From Proluteimonas luteida (lineage in GTDB: Bacteria > Pseudomonadota > Gammaproteobacteria > Xanthomonadales > Xanthomonadaceae), in the NCBI RefSeq assembly GCF_021191695.1, contig NZ_JAIWPT010000021.1:1-64000 (forward strand): a DNA stretch of 64,000 bases, read 5' to 3'. This document shows, in pieces, positions 52,000 through 63,300 of the stretch (position 1 is its first letter; each line of letters opens with the position of its first letter). The notes under the pieces are model-generated. The model did not search any database. It worked only from the letters and a program-made list of their open reading frames with translations, and was not told the origin of the DNA. A program made the position numbers and the translations under genes.

Positions 52000-52593
52000 A
52001 TGCAGTCCAACACCCGAGTCGTCTCCGCCAGCGTCGTGCTGCGCGAGACCAACATCGACACCGACCAGATCATCCCCGCGCGCTTCCTGTCGACGACCGA
52101 GCGCAAGGGCCTGGGCCGGCACGCCTTCAACGACTGGCGCTGGCAGGCAGACGGCAGCCCGAACCCGGCGTTCGCGTTCAACCGGCCAGAGAACGCCGGC
52201 CGCTCGATCCTGATCGCCGGGCGCAACTTCGGCTGCGGCTCCTCGCGCGAGCATGCGCCGTGGGCGCTGCGCGACCTGGGCCTGCGCGCGATCGTCAGCA
52301 GCGAGATCGCCGACATCTTCCGCAACAACGCGCTGAAGAACGGCCTGCTGCCGATCGTGCTGCCAGAGGCCGACGTGCAGGCGCTGATGGCGCGGCCCGA
52401 CGACGTGCTGGAGATCGACATCGCCGCGCGCGAACTGCGCACGCCCGATGGCCGCGTCCATTCCTTCCCGCTGGACGCGTTCGCGCGCACCTGCCTGCTC
52501 GAGGGCGTCGACGAGATGGGCTACCTGCTGGCGCGCGACGCCGAGATCCGCAACTACGAACATACCCATGAGGACCGCATCCATGCACGCTGA
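52000..52593 (+). CDS. leuD: 3-isopropylmalate dehydratase small subunit
   Basis: 197 residues, the swivel domain partner of LeuC. Typical are [32 protein letters not shown] and [20 protein letters not shown]. The ATG at 52000 gives the normal N-terminus; the frame is open upstream through the MITE-like element but that part is not family-like. Its 3' end overlaps leuB by 11 bp. Confidence 0.95.
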   Translation: MQSNTRVVSASVVLRETNIDTDQIIPARFLSTTERKGLGRHAFNDWRWQADGSPNPAFAFNRPENAGRSILIAGRNFGCGSSREHAPWALRDLGLRAIVSSEIADIFRNNALKNGLLPIVLPEADVQALMARPDDVLEIDIAARELRTPDGRVHSFPLDAFARTCLLEGVDEMGYLLARDAEIRNYEHTHEDRIHAR

Positions 52594-53671
52594 CATCGTG
52601 GTACTGCCCGGCGACGGCATCGGCCCGGAAGTGACCGCGGCCGCGGTCGAGGTGCTGCAGGCCGTGGAACGCCGCTACGGCCACCGCTTCACCCTGCACG
52701 AGCACCTGATCGGCGGCGCGGCGATCGACGCCACCGGCAAGCCGCTGCCCGACGCAACCCTGGCCGCCGCGCGCGACGCCGACGCGGTGCTGCTGGGCGC
52801 CGTCGGCGGGCCGAAGTGGTCGGACCCGAACGCATCCGTGCGTCCCGAGCAGGGCCTGCTGGCGATTCGCAAGGCGCTGGGCCTGTACGCCAACCTGCGC
52901 CCGACCCGTCCGCACACCGCGACGATGGGCGCCTCGCCGATCAAGCCGCACCTGCTGGCCGGCGTCGACCTGCTGGTGGTGCGCGAACTGACCGGTGGCA
53001 TCTACTTCGGCGCGCGCACCCGCACCGCCGAGTCGGCCAGCGACCTGTGCAGCTACAGCGTCGCCGAGATCGAACGCGTGGTGCGCCGCGCCTGCCTGCT
53101 GGCACGCGGCCGCCGCGGCCACGTGACCTCGGTCGACAAGGCCAACGTGCTGGAGACCTCGCGGCTGTGGCGCGACGTCGCCAGCCGCGTCGCGCGCGAC
53201 GAGTTCCCCGACATCACCCTGGAACACCAGCTGGTCGACTCGATGGCGATGCACCTGCTGTCGAAACCGCGCGCCTTTGATGTCATCGTCACCGAGAACA
53301 TGTTCGGCGACATCCTGACCGACGAGGCCTCGATGCTGGCCGGCTCGCTGGGCCTGCTGCCGTCGGCCTCGCTCGGCGAGGGCAGCGTCGGCATGTACGA
53401 GCCGATCCACGGCTCGGCGCCGGACATCGCCGGCCGCGGCATCGCCAATCCCTACGGCACGATCCTCAGCGCCGCGCTGCTGCTGCGCTACTCGCTGGGC
53501 CTGTCGCAGGAAGCGGCCTGCATCGAGCAGGCGGTCGACGATGCGCTGGAGGCCGGCGTGTTCAGCGCCGATCTCGCGGCCGGCGGCGCCGCGCGCTCCA
53601 CCGGCGAGGTCACCGCGGCGGTGCTGGCGCGCATCGAGACCACCTGCCAGGTCAACGAACTGCGCGACTGA
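52583..53671 (+). CDS. leuB: 3-isopropylmalate dehydrogenase
   Basis: 362 residues. NAD- and Mg-dependent oxidative decarboxylation of 3-isopropylmalate. Starts [17 protein letters not shown]; substrate and metal residues lie in [25 protein letters not shown] and [25 protein letters not shown], and [13 protein letters not shown] is the NAD region. The ATG at 52583 is used; one at 52568 is possible. ilvD follows after 149 bp. Confidence 0.96.
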   Translation: MHADIVVLPGDGIGPEVTAAAVEVLQAVERRYGHRFTLHEHLIGGAAIDATGKPLPDATLAAARDADAVLLGAVGGPKWSDPNASVRPEQGLLAIRKALGLYANLRPTRPHTATMGASPIKPHLLAGVDLLVVRELTGGIYFGARTRTAESASDLCSYSVAEIERVVRRACLLARGRRGHVTSVDKANVLETSRLWRDVASRVARDEFPDITLEHQLVDSMAMHLLSKPRAFDVIVTENMFGDILTDEASMLAGSLGLLPSASLGEGSVGMYEPIHGSAPDIAGRGIANPYGTILSAALLLRYSLGLSQEAACIEQAVDDALEAGVFSADLAAGGAARSTGEVTAAVLARIETTCQVNELRD

Positions 53672-53820
53672 GCCGCGCACCGGCCGCCCCGCCTGCCGTG
53701 CCGGCCGCACAATGCCGGCACGGCACGGCGGCACACCCGCACCGGGCACCCGCACCAGGCCGTTCCCGCCAACGCCGGCCGCCGCCGGCCATTCGCCAGA
53801 CCCATTGCAGACCCCGCCCG

Positions 53821-55674
53821 ATGCCCGAATACCGCTCACGCACCTCCACCCACGGCCGCAACATGGCCGGCGCCCGCGCGCTGTGGCGCGCGACCGGCAT
53901 GACCGACGGCGACTTCCACAAGCCGATCGTCGCGATCGCGAACTCGTTCACCCAGTTCGTGCCCGGCCATGTGCACCTCAAGGACATGGGCCAACTGGTC
54001 GCGCGCGAGATCGAGCGCGTGGGCGGCGTGGCCAAGGAGTTCAACACCATCGCCGTCGACGACGGCATCGCGATGGGCCACGACGGCATGCTGTATTCGC
54101 TGCCGAGCCGCGAGCTGATCGCCGACGGGGTCGAGTACATGGTCAACGCGCACTGCGCCGATGCGCTGGTGTGCATCTCCAACTGCGACAAGATCACGCC
54201 CGGCATGCTGATGGCGGCGCTGCGGCTGGACATCCCGGTGGTGTTCGTCTCCGGCGGACCGATGGAGGCGGGCAAGACCCGGCTCGCCGATGGCACTGCC
54301 AACGGGCACAAGCTCGACCTCGTCGACGCGATGGTCATCGCCGCCGACCCGGACGCCTCCGACGAACAAGTCGCGGCGGTCGAGCGCAGCGCCTGCCCGA
54401 CCTGCGGCTCCTGCTCGGGCATGTTCACCGCCAACTCGATGAACTGCCTGACCGAGGCGCTGGGCCTGTCGCTGCCCGGCAACGGCACCCTGCTGGCGAC
54501 GCACGCCGACCGCGAGCAGCTGTTCCTGCGCGCCGGCCGCACCGCCGTCGAGCTGTGCCACCGCTGGTACGGCGCCGAGGACCCGGCCGCGCTGCCGCGC
54601 GGCATCGCCACGTTCGAGGCGTTCGAGAACGCGATGACGCTCGACATCGCGATGGGCGGCTCGACCAACACCATCCTGCACCTGCTGGCCGCGGCCCAGG
54701 AGGCCGGCGTCGATTTCACCCTGGCCGACATCGACCGGCTGTCGCGGCGCGTGCCGCAGCTGTGCAAGGTCGCGCCGAACACGCCCGACTACCACATCGA
54801 GGACGTGCACCGCGCCGGCGGGATTCCCGCGATCCTCGGCGAACTGGCGCGCGGCGGCCTGCTGCACGTCGACGTGCCGACCGTGCACAGCGCGACGCTG
54901 GGCGAGGCGCTCGCGCAATGGGACATCGGCGTCAGCGACGACGATGCGGTGCGGACGTTCTTCCGGGCCGGCCCGGCCGGCATCCCGACCCAGACCGCCT
55001 TCAGCCAGGCCACGCGCTGGGACACGCCCGACGCCGACCGCGCGACCGGCTGCATCCGCGACGTCGCCCACGCGTTCTCGGCCGAGGGCGGGCTGGCGGT
55101 GCTGACCGGCAACCTCGCCGTCGACGGCTGCGTGGTCAAGACCGCCGGCGTCGACCCGTCGATCCACGTGTTCGAAGGCCCGGCGCGGGTGTTCGAAAGC
55201 CAGGACGCGGCGGTGGCCGGCATCCTCGGCGACGTGGTACAGCCGGGCGAGGTCGTGGTCATCCGCTACGAGGGGCCGAAGGGCGGCCCCGGCATGCAGG
55301 AGATGCTGTACCCGACCTCGTACCTGAAGTCGAAGGGGCTGGGCAAGAAATGCGCCCTGCTGACCGACGGCCGCTTCTCGGGCGGCACCTCGGGCCTGTC
55401 GATCGGCCACGCCTCGCCGGAGGCTGCCGCCGGCGGCACCATCGGCCTGGTCCAGGACGGCGACCGCATCCGCATCGACATCCCGCAGCGGCGCATCGAC
55501 CTGCTGGTCGACGACGCCGAACTGGCCCTGCGGCGCGAAGCCCGGGACACGGCCGGCTGGAAGCCCGCGCAGCCGCGCCCGCGCAAGGTCACCGCCGCCC
55601 TGAAGGCCTACGCGCTGCTGGCGACCAGCGCCGACAAGGGCGCGGTGCGGAACCTGGCGCTGCTCGAGGATTGA
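53821..55674 (+). CDS. ilvD: Dihydroxy-acid dehydratase
   Basis: 617 residues. Dehydrates the dihydroxy acids of the valine and isoleucine pathways with an Fe-S cluster. Cluster cysteines appear in [13 protein letters not shown] and [49 protein letters not shown] and [20 protein letters not shown] are typical. The ATG at 53821 matches the family start. The 149-bp gap to leuB leaves open whether it is in the operon or has its own promoter. Confidence 0.96.
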   Translation: MPEYRSRTSTHGRNMAGARALWRATGMTDGDFHKPIVAIANSFTQFVPGHVHLKDMGQLVAREIERVGGVAKEFNTIAVDDGIAMGHDGMLYSLPSRELIADGVEYMVNAHCADALVCISNCDKITPGMLMAALRLDIPVVFVSGGPMEAGKTRLADGTANGHKLDLVDAMVIAADPDASDEQVAAVERSACPTCGSCSGMFTANSMNCLTEALGLSLPGNGTLLATHADREQLFLRAGRTAVELCHRWYGAEDPAALPRGIATFEAFENAMTLDIAMGGSTNTILHLLAAAQEAGVDFTLADIDRLSRRVPQLCKVAPNTPDYHIEDVHRAGGIPAILGELARGGLLHVDVPTVHSATLGEALAQWDIGVSDDDAVRTFFRAGPAGIPTQTAFSQATRWDTPDADRATGCIRDVAHAFSAEGGLAVLTGNLAVDGCVVKTAGVDPSIHVFEGPARVFESQDAAVAGILGDVVQPGEVVVIRYEGPKGGPGMQEMLYPTSYLKSKGLGKKCALLTDGRFSGGTSGLSIGHASPEAAAGGTIGLVQDGDRIRIDIPQRRIDLLVDDAELALRREARDTAGWKPAQPRPRKVTAALKAYALLATSADKGAVRNLALLED

Positions 55675-55771
55675 GCGGCCGAGCGTAGTCCGCACGCCGA
55701 CGGCGGCCGCTGCTGCGCATGCGATCCGCTGCCGGCCTCTGAACGCCCGGCATCGCGACCGCGCGAGGGAC

Positions 55772-55815
55772 TTGACGAAACAAGGGGCGAGCGGCGTAAT
55801 TACGTTCGTAATAAC
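55772..55815 (+). promoter_or_regulatory. Promoter and operator-like palindrome of the AbrB/Doc module
   Basis: A TTGACG -35 box (55772-55777) is followed by the AT-rich palindrome GTAATTACGT / TCGTAATAAC (55796-55815, 8 of 10 positions symmetric), which overlaps the expected -10 position. Antitoxins of this kind repress their own operon, so this is the likely binding site. It is the most AT-rich spot in the neighbourhood. Confidence 0.6.
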
Positions 55816-55838
55816 TCCGCCACGACAGGGAACCCGCC

Positions 55839-56063
55839 ATGACCGCACTCAAGCTGACCCGCATCGGCAATTCGGTGGGCGTCGTGCTGCCCAAGGAAGT
55901 CCTGTCGCGGCTGCGTCTGGAGGCCGGGGATTCGCTGCACCTCAACGAGGCGCCCGGCGGCTATCTGATTTCCGCCTACGACGCCGAGTTCGAGCGGCAG
56001 ATGCGCGTCGCGGAGAAAATCATGCGCGAGAACCGCGACGTGCTGCGCCAGCTGGCGAAGTGA
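55839..56063 (+). CDS. AbrB/MazE-type antitoxin
   Basis: 74 residues. The SpoVT/AbrB swapped-hairpin DNA-binding fold is seen in LKLTRIGNSVGVVLPKEVLS and LEAGDSLHLNEAPGGYLIS. The C-terminal 25 residues (EKIMRENRDVLRQLAK) form a helix likely to bind and neutralise the toxin. The stop overlaps the GTG start of the Doc gene (GTGA), the standard coupled arrangement of a type II toxin-antitoxin pair. Confidence 0.93.
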   Translation: MTALKLTRIGNSVGVVLPKEVLSRLRLEAGDSLHLNEAPGGYLISAYDAEFERQMRVAEKIMRENRDVLRQLAK

Positions 56064-56458
56064 ACGGCATCGTCTGGCTGCAGGCGCCGGTGGTCGAAGC
56101 GATCCACCTGCGCCAGCTTGCCGAACATGGCGGTGCCACCGGCGTGCGCGACCGCGGCCTGTTCGAAACCGCGCTGGCGAAGCCGCTGCAACTTGCCAGC
56201 TATGGCGATCCGCCGCCCGACCTGTGCGCGCTGGCAGCGGCCTACGCGCACGGCATCGCGCACCTGCATCCCTTCGTCGACGGCAACAAGCGCACATCGC
56301 TGGTCGCGGCCCTGCTGTTCCTGCGGCTCAACGGCATCGACATCGATGCCCCGCAGCAGGACCGCTATCTGGCCTGGATCGCGCTTGCGGCCGGCGACCT
56401 CGACGAATCCGCGCTCGCCGCCTGGCTCCGGGAGCGTCTCCGCCCGGTGGATGCCTGA
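56060..56458 (+). CDS. doc: Doc-type (Fic fold) toxin
   Basis: 132 residues, the Doc size. The active-site loop is HPFVDGNKRTS (70-80); the NK pair where Fic AMP-transferases have NG is the mark of Doc, which phosphorylates elongation factor Tu and stops translation. The N-terminal helix carries GGATGVRDRGLFETALAKP, typical of death-on-curing proteins. The GTG start overlaps the antitoxin stop. On a chromosome it may stabilise a region, act under stress, or be a relic; the reading frame is intact. Confidence 0.93.
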   Translation: MNGIVWLQAPVVEAIHLRQLAEHGGATGVRDRGLFETALAKPLQLASYGDPPPDLCALAAAYAHGIAHLHPFVDGNKRTSLVAALLFLRLNGIDIDAPQQDRYLAWIALAAGDLDESALAAWLRERLRPVDA

Positions 56459-56509
56459 GCGCGGCTCGCTCCCACCGCAGCGAACGGATACGCCGACGAT
56501 AATGCCGCG

Positions 56510-57724
56510 ATGACGCCGCACCGCTTCCCCGCCCAACGCCCGGTGGCCGCAGCGCTGATCGCCACCGGCCTAGTCCTGCTGGGGCTCAGCCACGTCCGCT
56601 ACGGGCTGGCGGCCCAGTCGGCCAGCGTCATGCTCAGCATCCTGCCGCTGTTGTTCGCAGGGCTGCTGCTGGGCCGCCGCGGGCTGTGGGCAACGGCCAT
56701 CGCATACCTGGCGGTCCTGCTGCTCGGTGCGTGGACGGACCTGCAGCGCGGCGGGGCGGATACCGGCGCGCTCCGCGAGATCGTCTCGCACCTGCTGCAG
56801 CCGGTGCTGGCCAACGCGATCGTCGCGCTGATCCTCGACCGGCTGATCCTCAAGTCGGACATCAGCGACCGGCGCAACCGCGAGCTGACGCTGCTGTGCC
56901 GGCAGCTCGAGCTCGAGATCCGGGACAAGGAGGATTCGCAGGCGCAGTTGCTGCAGTCCCAGCGCATCGACGCGCTCGGCAAGCTCGCCAGCAACGTCGC
57001 GCACGACTTCAACAACCTGCTGGGCGTCGTGCTCGGCTTCGCGCAGCGCGGACTGCGCCACCGCGGCGTCGACGACGAGACGCGGTACTGCCTGCAGCGG
57101 ATCGAGGCGGCGACGCGGCGCGGACGGGACCTGACCGGGCGGCTGCTGACGCTCGCGCGCAACGATGCGGCAGTGCGCGAGACCTTCGACGCCAACGCGG
57201 TGCTGCACGAACTGATGCCGATGCTGCACTCGATCGCCGGCCCCGGTGTCGAGGCGCAGGCGGCGCTGTGCGACCGGCCGGCCTGGATCCGCATGGACCG
57301 CACTGAGTTCGAGGCCGCCGTGCTCAACATCGCCAAGAACGCGGTCGACGCGATGCCCGGTGGCGGCCGCTTCACACTCGCGACCGGCGTCGACGACGGA
57401 AAGGTCCTGCTCCGCCTGGCCGATACCGGTCACGGCATGCCAGCGGAGATCCGGGCGCGGATCTTCGAGCCGTTCTTCACCACCAAGCCGCGCGAGCGCG
57501 GCTCGGGGATCGGCTTGGCGATGGTGCACCGGATCGTCGCCGAGGCCGGCGGAAAGATCGACTGCGACAGCGTTCCGGGCGAGGGCACGCGCTTCGTCGT
57601 GCACCTGCCGCTGCAGCCACCGCCCGCCGACGGCGCCGCCGGCCCGGCGCCGGGCGGCACCGCTCATTCCGACGCGCGGCCATCTCCCAGTCTCGCGCGG
57701 GCGCGTTCGACGACCGCATCGTAA
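56510..57724 (+). CDS. Orphan membrane sensor histidine kinase
   Basis: 404 residues. Four hydrophobic segments fill residues 12-115, with almost no periplasmic loop. A coiled coil (120-150) leads to the phosphoacceptor helix NVAHDFNNLLGVVLGF (His165) and a full ATPase domain: NIAKNAVDAMPGGG, DTGHGMP, FEPFFTTKPRERGSGIGL. The HDFNN type H box is that of the large NtrB/hybrid group. There is no response regulator near it. Its last 61 bp overlap the end of the convergent propeller-sensor gene. Signal and partner are unknown. Confidence 0.88.
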   Translation: MTPHRFPAQRPVAAALIATGLVLLGLSHVRYGLAAQSASVMLSILPLLFAGLLLGRRGLWATAIAYLAVLLLGAWTDLQRGGADTGALREIVSHLLQPVLANAIVALILDRLILKSDISDRRNRELTLLCRQLELEIRDKEDSQAQLLQSQRIDALGKLASNVAHDFNNLLGVVLGFAQRGLRHRGVDDETRYCLQRIEAATRRGRDLTGRLLTLARNDAAVRETFDANAVLHELMPMLHSIAGPGVEAQAALCDRPAWIRMDRTEFEAAVLNIAKNAVDAMPGGGRFTLATGVDDGKVLLRLADTGHGMPAEIRARIFEPFFTTKPRERGSGIGLAMVHRIVAEAGGKIDCDSVPGEGTRFVVHLPLQPPPADGAAGPAPGGTAHSDARPSPSLARARSTTAS

Positions 57725-60300
57725 TCGCCGCCGTGGACGCGGCGCTCGCGCGTCGCCCACAACAGGCACAGCAGGCCGGCGAGACTGGCGGCCAGCCAGA
57801 TCCAGTCGCGGCGATACCATGGCACCGGGCGATCGAAGCGCAGCACCACGGACTTCGACCAGTCGCCGTCGAGATAGCGCGCCTGCACCTCGAACCGGCG
57901 TTCGCCCCACGGGACATCGGGCAACAGGAGGTTGCGGCCGGCGTCGGCCTCCAGCCAGTCCGCACCTTCGCCGATCCGGTAGCGGATGCGGGTGCGCTGC
58001 GGATCGGCCAGGCCGATGACGCCGACCACGATCTCGAGATTGGCCGCGTCCACGCCGAACCGCGGCAGGTCGAAGGGATCGAGCTCGCGCCCCGAGATCC
58101 TCACCCGGTCCACATACGGCGTCGGCGGCCGGCGCGCCGCCACGGCGAAGTGCGACGGCTCGACGAGCGCGAACCCGCGGATCATCGCGAACAGCTTGGT
58201 GCCGCCGGCGTCGGTCCGGCAAGCCGAAGCCGTGCCGCCGTTGAATTCCACGGGGTCCAGGCCGTCGGCGGTACCGATGGTCATCAGCCGTGGACCGGTG
58301 GCGGCGATCGGACGTTCCAGCAGCACCGAGAGGCCACGGTTGCCCGCCAGCCACAGCCGCCCGTCGCGATCGGGCAGGATGCACGACACGGTGTCGTCGA
58401 ACAGCCCGTCGGCGGTGGTATGGCGCACGACGACACCGTCCTGGATGTGGACCAGTCCGCCGCCGTAGGTCCCGATCCACAGGCCGTCGTCGTCCTCGTG
58501 GAGGGCGCGCGCGAATGGCGGCACGCCGTCCTCGGCGGTCCAGCGCTCGACCACCACGTCGTCGACCAGCCGGAACACGCCACGATCGCCCACGAACCAG
58601 ACGCCGCCGGCGCGTGCGTCGACCATCTTGGCGATGCTCATGCCCGACAACGCGTCGAGCCGGCTCGCCTCGTGCACGCTGCCGTCGGCTTCCATCCGCA
58701 GGCGGTAGACGTTGCGCAGCGTCGCCGCCCACCAAGCGCCGTCGCGCGAGCGCCAGACCCCCAGCATCGCTTCGCCCGGCCAGTGCCAGGCCCGCTCCAG
58801 CACGCCGTCGTGGAAACGGCCGAGGCCGGCGTTCGACGTGCCGATCCACAGCGCATCGGAGGCCTCGTCGTGGAACAGGCTGGAGATGCAGGCATCGTCG
58901 AGCACGTCCTCGACCGGCAACCGGCGCGTCTCGCCGTCCGCGCGCCGGTGCCATAGGCCGGCGCAGCCGAACCCCAGCCACAGCCCGCCGTGGCCGTCGC
59001 CCTCGACCACGCGCCCCGGCGCCCGTCCGCCCAGGCCCGGCGCATGCAGCATCGCCACGCGCGCCGGCCGCATCCGCCACAATCCTTGGCCGGTCGTGCC
59101 GATCCAGGTGTTGCCTTCGTCATCGAGGTGCACGACGCGCACGTGCAGCGACTCGGCGCCCTGCACCGGCTGCTCGCGGCCGTCGCCGGCGAGCATGCGC
59201 AGCCCGGACACCTCGTCGGAAATGTAGACGCGGCCGTCGTTCGACGGTATCAGCTGGGTCTCGAACGGCAGACCGGTCCTGACCAGGGTCCATTCGCCGG
59301 TCGAGGGCCGGTAGCGGTAGAGGGTGCGGTCGCTGAGGACGAGCCACAACAGGTCCGGCGCCGCGACTATCCGACGGACGACCGTGCGTCCGTCCGGCAG
59401 CGGGACGCGCACGCCGCCGGAGCGCGACAGCCGCCACAACCCGTCCTGTCCCCCGGCATAGAGTTCGCCGTCGGCCATTGGCGCGACCGAGTCGAACGCG
59501 TTGTAGGCGTCCAGGTAGGTCCGGGCCTGCAGGGTGTCGGTGTCGACCCGGAACACGCCCTGGGTGCTCAGGATCCACAGCGTCCGGTCGTCAGCGCGGA
59601 CGAAATGGTTGACCTGGCAGCGTCCGCCGCAGAGGGGCAGTTGCCTGAAACGGCCATGTTCGAGCAGGCCGACCCCCGCTTCCTGCGTGCCGATCCAGAG
59701 CCGGCCGCGGTCGTCCTCGTGCAGGGCGAGTATGCGGCTGCTCGCCGGCCCGCGGTCGCGGCCGTCGCCCTGGACCTGCCCGACGGAACCGAAGATGCGG
59801 AACTCCCGCCCATCGAAGCGGACCAGGCCGCCGAACGTGCCCAGCCACAGGAAACCGTCGCGAGTCTGCAGCATCGCGTTGACGCTGGCCTGCGGCAGGC
59901 CCTGCTCGTCGCCGTAGTGGCGCAGCGTGTTGCGGTAGTCGGGATCGAGCCGGGCGACCTGCGTCGTGCCGGCGAGCGCGGGCGCGGCAAGCGCGCAGGC
60001 GGCCGGCAGCAGCCAGCCGAACAGCCGGGCGCGGCGGACGATGGCGGACGCGCCGGATCGGCGCGCGGCAGGCGGCGACGGATGCGTCGCTTCGACGTGC
60101 GCGGCAGGCAAGCGTGGTTCCCCTCGTGTCGGTGCCGCAGCGGCCCCCTCCCCGCCCGTCCGGCGCGCAGAGATTACCCCAGCCGGCCGCGACCGTCGCG
60201 CCGGGACCGCCGGGAACGCGCCCCGTTCGCGGCAACCGCCCGCCGCGGCCGCAGGGGCGGGATCAATCGTCGCCGGCAGCGCCGTGGCCGGGATGCGCAC
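57664..60300 (-). CDS. Two-component-type beta-propeller sensor (Reg_prop/Y_Y_Y) without output domain
   Basis: Up to 878 residues. A signal-like segment (RRARLFGWLLPAACALAAP) is followed by Reg_prop repeats forming periplasmic propellers (DGFLWLGTFGGLVRFDG, EDDRGRLWIGTQEAGVGL, EGNTWIGTTGQGLWRM), a Y_Y_Y domain (RIRYRIGEGADWLEADAG) and one membrane segment (IWLAASLAGLLCLLWATRE). It stops about 30 residues later, where relatives have a kinase, GGDEF or regulator domain. The start is uncertain: the only in-frame ATG (60300) overlaps the pump gene by 38 bp and precedes 85 residues that look non-coding; the signal segment has no standard start codon just ahead of it. Confidence 0.78.
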   Translation of the reverse strand: MRIPATALPATIDPAPAAAAGGCRERGAFPAVPARRSRPAGVISARRTGGEGAAAAPTRGEPRLPAAHVEATHPSPPAARRSGASAIVRRARLFGWLLPAACALAAPALAGTTQVARLDPDYRNTLRHYGDEQGLPQASVNAMLQTRDGFLWLGTFGGLVRFDGREFRIFGSVGQVQGDGRDRGPASSRILALHEDDRGRLWIGTQEAGVGLLEHGRFRQLPLCGGRCQVNHFVRADDRTLWILSTQGVFRVDTDTLQARTYLDAYNAFDSVAPMADGELYAGGQDGLWRLSRSGGVRVPLPDGRTVVRRIVAAPDLLWLVLSDRTLYRYRPSTGEWTLVRTGLPFETQLIPSNDGRVYISDEVSGLRMLAGDGREQPVQGAESLHVRVVHLDDEGNTWIGTTGQGLWRMRPARVAMLHAPGLGGRAPGRVVEGDGHGGLWLGFGCAGLWHRRADGETRRLPVEDVLDDACISSLFHDEASDALWIGTSNAGLGRFHDGVLERAWHWPGEAMLGVWRSRDGAWWAATLRNVYRLRMEADGSVHEASRLDALSGMSIAKMVDARAGGVWFVGDRGVFRLVDDVVVERWTAEDGVPPFARALHEDDDGLWIGTYGGGLVHIQDGVVVRHTTADGLFDDTVSCILPDRDGRLWLAGNRGLSVLLERPIAATGPRLMTIGTADGLDPVEFNGGTASACRTDAGGTKLFAMIRGFALVEPSHFAVAARRPPTPYVDRVRISGRELDPFDLPRFGVDAANLEIVVGVIGLADPQRTRIRYRIGEGADWLEADAGRNLLLPDVPWGERRFEVQARYLDGDWSKSVVLRFDRPVPWYRRDWIWLAASLAGLLCLLWATRERRVHGGDYDAVVERARARLGDGRASE

Positions 60301-63300
60301 CGGAATGGTCCGGCTCGTCGCGCCGCACCCGGAACCATGCCGCGTACAACGCCGGCAGGAAGGTCAGCGTCAGCAGCGTCGCGACCGTCAGCCCGCCCAT
60401 GATCGCCACCGCCATCGGCCCGAAGAACACGCTGCGCGACAGCGGGATCATCGCCAGGATCGCGGCGAGTGCGGTCAGCACGATCGGCCGGAAGCGACGC
60501 ACGGTGGCGTCGATCACCGCGTCCCAGCGCGCATGGCCGGCGGCGATGTCCTGCTCGATCTGGTCGACCAGGATGATCGAGTTGCGCATGATCATGCCGG
60601 CCAGCGCGATCGTGCCGAGCATCGCGACGAAGCCGAACGGCACCCGGAACACCAGCAGGAACAGGGTCACGCCGATCATGCCCAGCGGCGCGGTCAGCAG
60701 CACCAGCGCGCTGCGCGAGAAACTGCGCAGCTGCAGCATCAGCAGCGTCACCACGACCAGCAGGAACAGCGGCAGGCCGGCCTTGATCGAGTCCTGGCCC
60801 TTCCCCGAGTCCTCGACCGTGCCGCCGGTCTCGAGCAGATAGCCCTCGGGCAGCGCCTCGCGGATGCCGGCCAGCGTCGGCAGGATCTGCGCGACCACGG
60901 TCGGCGCCGTGGTGGCGTCGCGGATGTCGGCGCGCACGGTCACCGTCGGCAGGCGGTCGCGGTGCCAGATGATGCCATCCTCGAACGCCGGCTCCAGCCG
61001 CGCGACCTGCGCCAGCGGCACCGACTGCCCGCTGGCGGTGGGCACCGCGAGACTGTCCAGCATCGCCAGCTGCGCGCGCTCGTCGGCGTCGCCGCGCATC
61101 AGGATGCCGATCAGCTCGTTGCCCTCGCGGTAGGTGCTGACCTGCAGGCCCGACAGCGAGCCGGCGAGGAACTGCGCCAGCTGCTGCGAGCTGACGCCGA
61201 GCGCGCGCGCGCGCTCCTGGTCGATGACCAGCCGCACCACCTTGCTGGGCTCGTCCCAGTCGAGGTTGACGTTGGCCACGTGCGGATTGGCGCGTACCTG
61301 CCCGGCGACCTCGCGCGCGATCGCGCGCACCCGCTCGGCGTGCTCGCCCGAGACCCGCAACTGCACGGGATAGCCGACCGGCGGGCCGGTCTCGAGCCGG
61401 GTCACGCGCAGCTGCAGCGTCGGGAACTGCGGCGCGACCTCGTCGATCAGCCAGCTGCGGATGCGTTCGCGCGCGGCGACGTCCGAGGCCATCACCACGA
61501 ACTGGGCGAAGTTCGCCTGCGGCAACTGCTGGTCCAGCGGCAGGTAGAACCGCGGCGAGCCGGTGCCGACGTAGGCGACGTAGTTGTCGATGCCGGCACG
61601 GCCCTGCAGCAGCGCCTCCAGCCGGCGCGCGTTGTCCTCGGTGGCGCGCAGCGAACTGCCCTCGGCCAGTTCCATGTCCACCATCAGCTCCAGCCGGGTG
61701 GAATCGGGGAAGAACTGCTGCGGCACGAAGCGGAACAGCGCCAGCGACAGCACCAGCAGCAGCACCGTCGCGCCGATCACCAGCCAGCGCATGCGCAGCG
61801 TCCAGTCCAGCAGGCGGCGGAACCGGCGGTAGAAAGGCCGCGCGTAGGGGTCGGCGTCATGCGCTCCCGGCTCGCGCGGCGCCAGCGCGAACGCCAGCGC
61901 CGGCCAGCGGTCGGCCAGCGACCGGCGCCATGCACGCCAGCGCGCGGCCGGCGAGCCGGGACGCGGCGGCTGCGGATGCGCGAGGTCGGGCAGCATCTTC
62001 TCGCCGAGCAGCGGAATGAACAGCACCGCCGCGATCCACGACACCACCAGCGCGATCGTCACCACCTGGAACAGCGAGCGGGTGTACTCGCCGGTGCTCG
62101 AGGCCGCGGTCGCGATCGGCAGGAAGCCGGCGGCGGTGACCAGGGTGCCGGTCAGCATCGGGAACGCGGTGTGGCTCCAGGCGTAGCTTGCCGCCTTGAG
62201 CCGGCTGTCGCCCTGCTCCATGCGGATGGCCATCATCTCCACCGCGATGATCGCGTCGTCGACCATCAATCCCAGTGCCAGCACCAGCGCGCCGAGCGAG
62301 ATCTTGTGCAGGCCGATGCCGAACTGGTGCATCGCGATGAAGGTCATCGCCAGCACCAGCGGGATCGAGACCGCCACCACCAGCCCGGTGCGCAGGCCCA
62401 GCGACAGGAAGCTGACCAGCAGCACGATGACCACCGCCTCGGCCAGCACCTTGACGAACTCGCCGACCGAATCGCGCACTGCGCGCGGCTGGTCGGCGAC
62501 CCGCCGCAACTGCAGGCCGGCCGGCAGCGTGTCCTGCAGCCGCGCGAACTCGCGTTCCAGGGTGCGGCCGAGCCGCAGGATGTCGCCGCCGTCGTGCATC
62601 GCCACCGCGATGCCGATCGCGTCGTCGCCCATGAAGCGCATCCGCGGCGCGGCGGGGTCGGCGAAGCCGCGGGTCACGGTCGCGATGTCGCCCAGCCGCA
62701 CCGTACGGTCGCCGGCGCGCACCGGGAACGCGCGGATCGACTCGACCGAATCGAACGCGCCGTCGACGCGCAGCTGCACGCGCTCGTCGGCGGTCTCGAA
62801 GAAGCCCGCCGGCACCACCGCGTTCTGCTCGGCCAGCGCCTGCTGCACCGCCGCCATCGGGATGCCGAGCGTGGCCAGCCGGGTATTGTTGACCTCGATC
62901 CACACCCGCTCGTCCTGCAGGCCGACCAGCTCGACCTTGCCGACGTCGGGCAGGCGCTGCAGCGCGCGCTGGATGCGGTCGGCGTAGTCCTTCATCAGCG
63001 CGTAGTCGAAGCCCTCGCCGCTGAGCGCATAGATGTTGCCGAAGGTGTCGCCGAACTCGTCGTTGAAGAACGGCCCGACGATCTCCTGCGGCAGCGACGG
63101 CCGCAGGTCGCCGACCTTCTTGCGCACCTGGTACCAGAGCTCGGGGATCTCCGAGGAGCGCATCGAATCGCGCGCCATGAAGATGATCTGCGACTCGCCC
63201 GGGCGCGAGTACGAGCGGATCAGCTCGTAGTCGCCGGTTTCCATCAGTTTCTGCTCGATCCGCTCGGTGACCTGCTGCGCCACCTGGTCGGCGGTCGCGC

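Noticed and set aside
57664..57724. Overlap of the kinase and sensor gene ends as a sign of frameshift
   Set aside because: Both proteins have complete domains before the overlap; the overlapping tails are short and polar, which is common for convergent genes.
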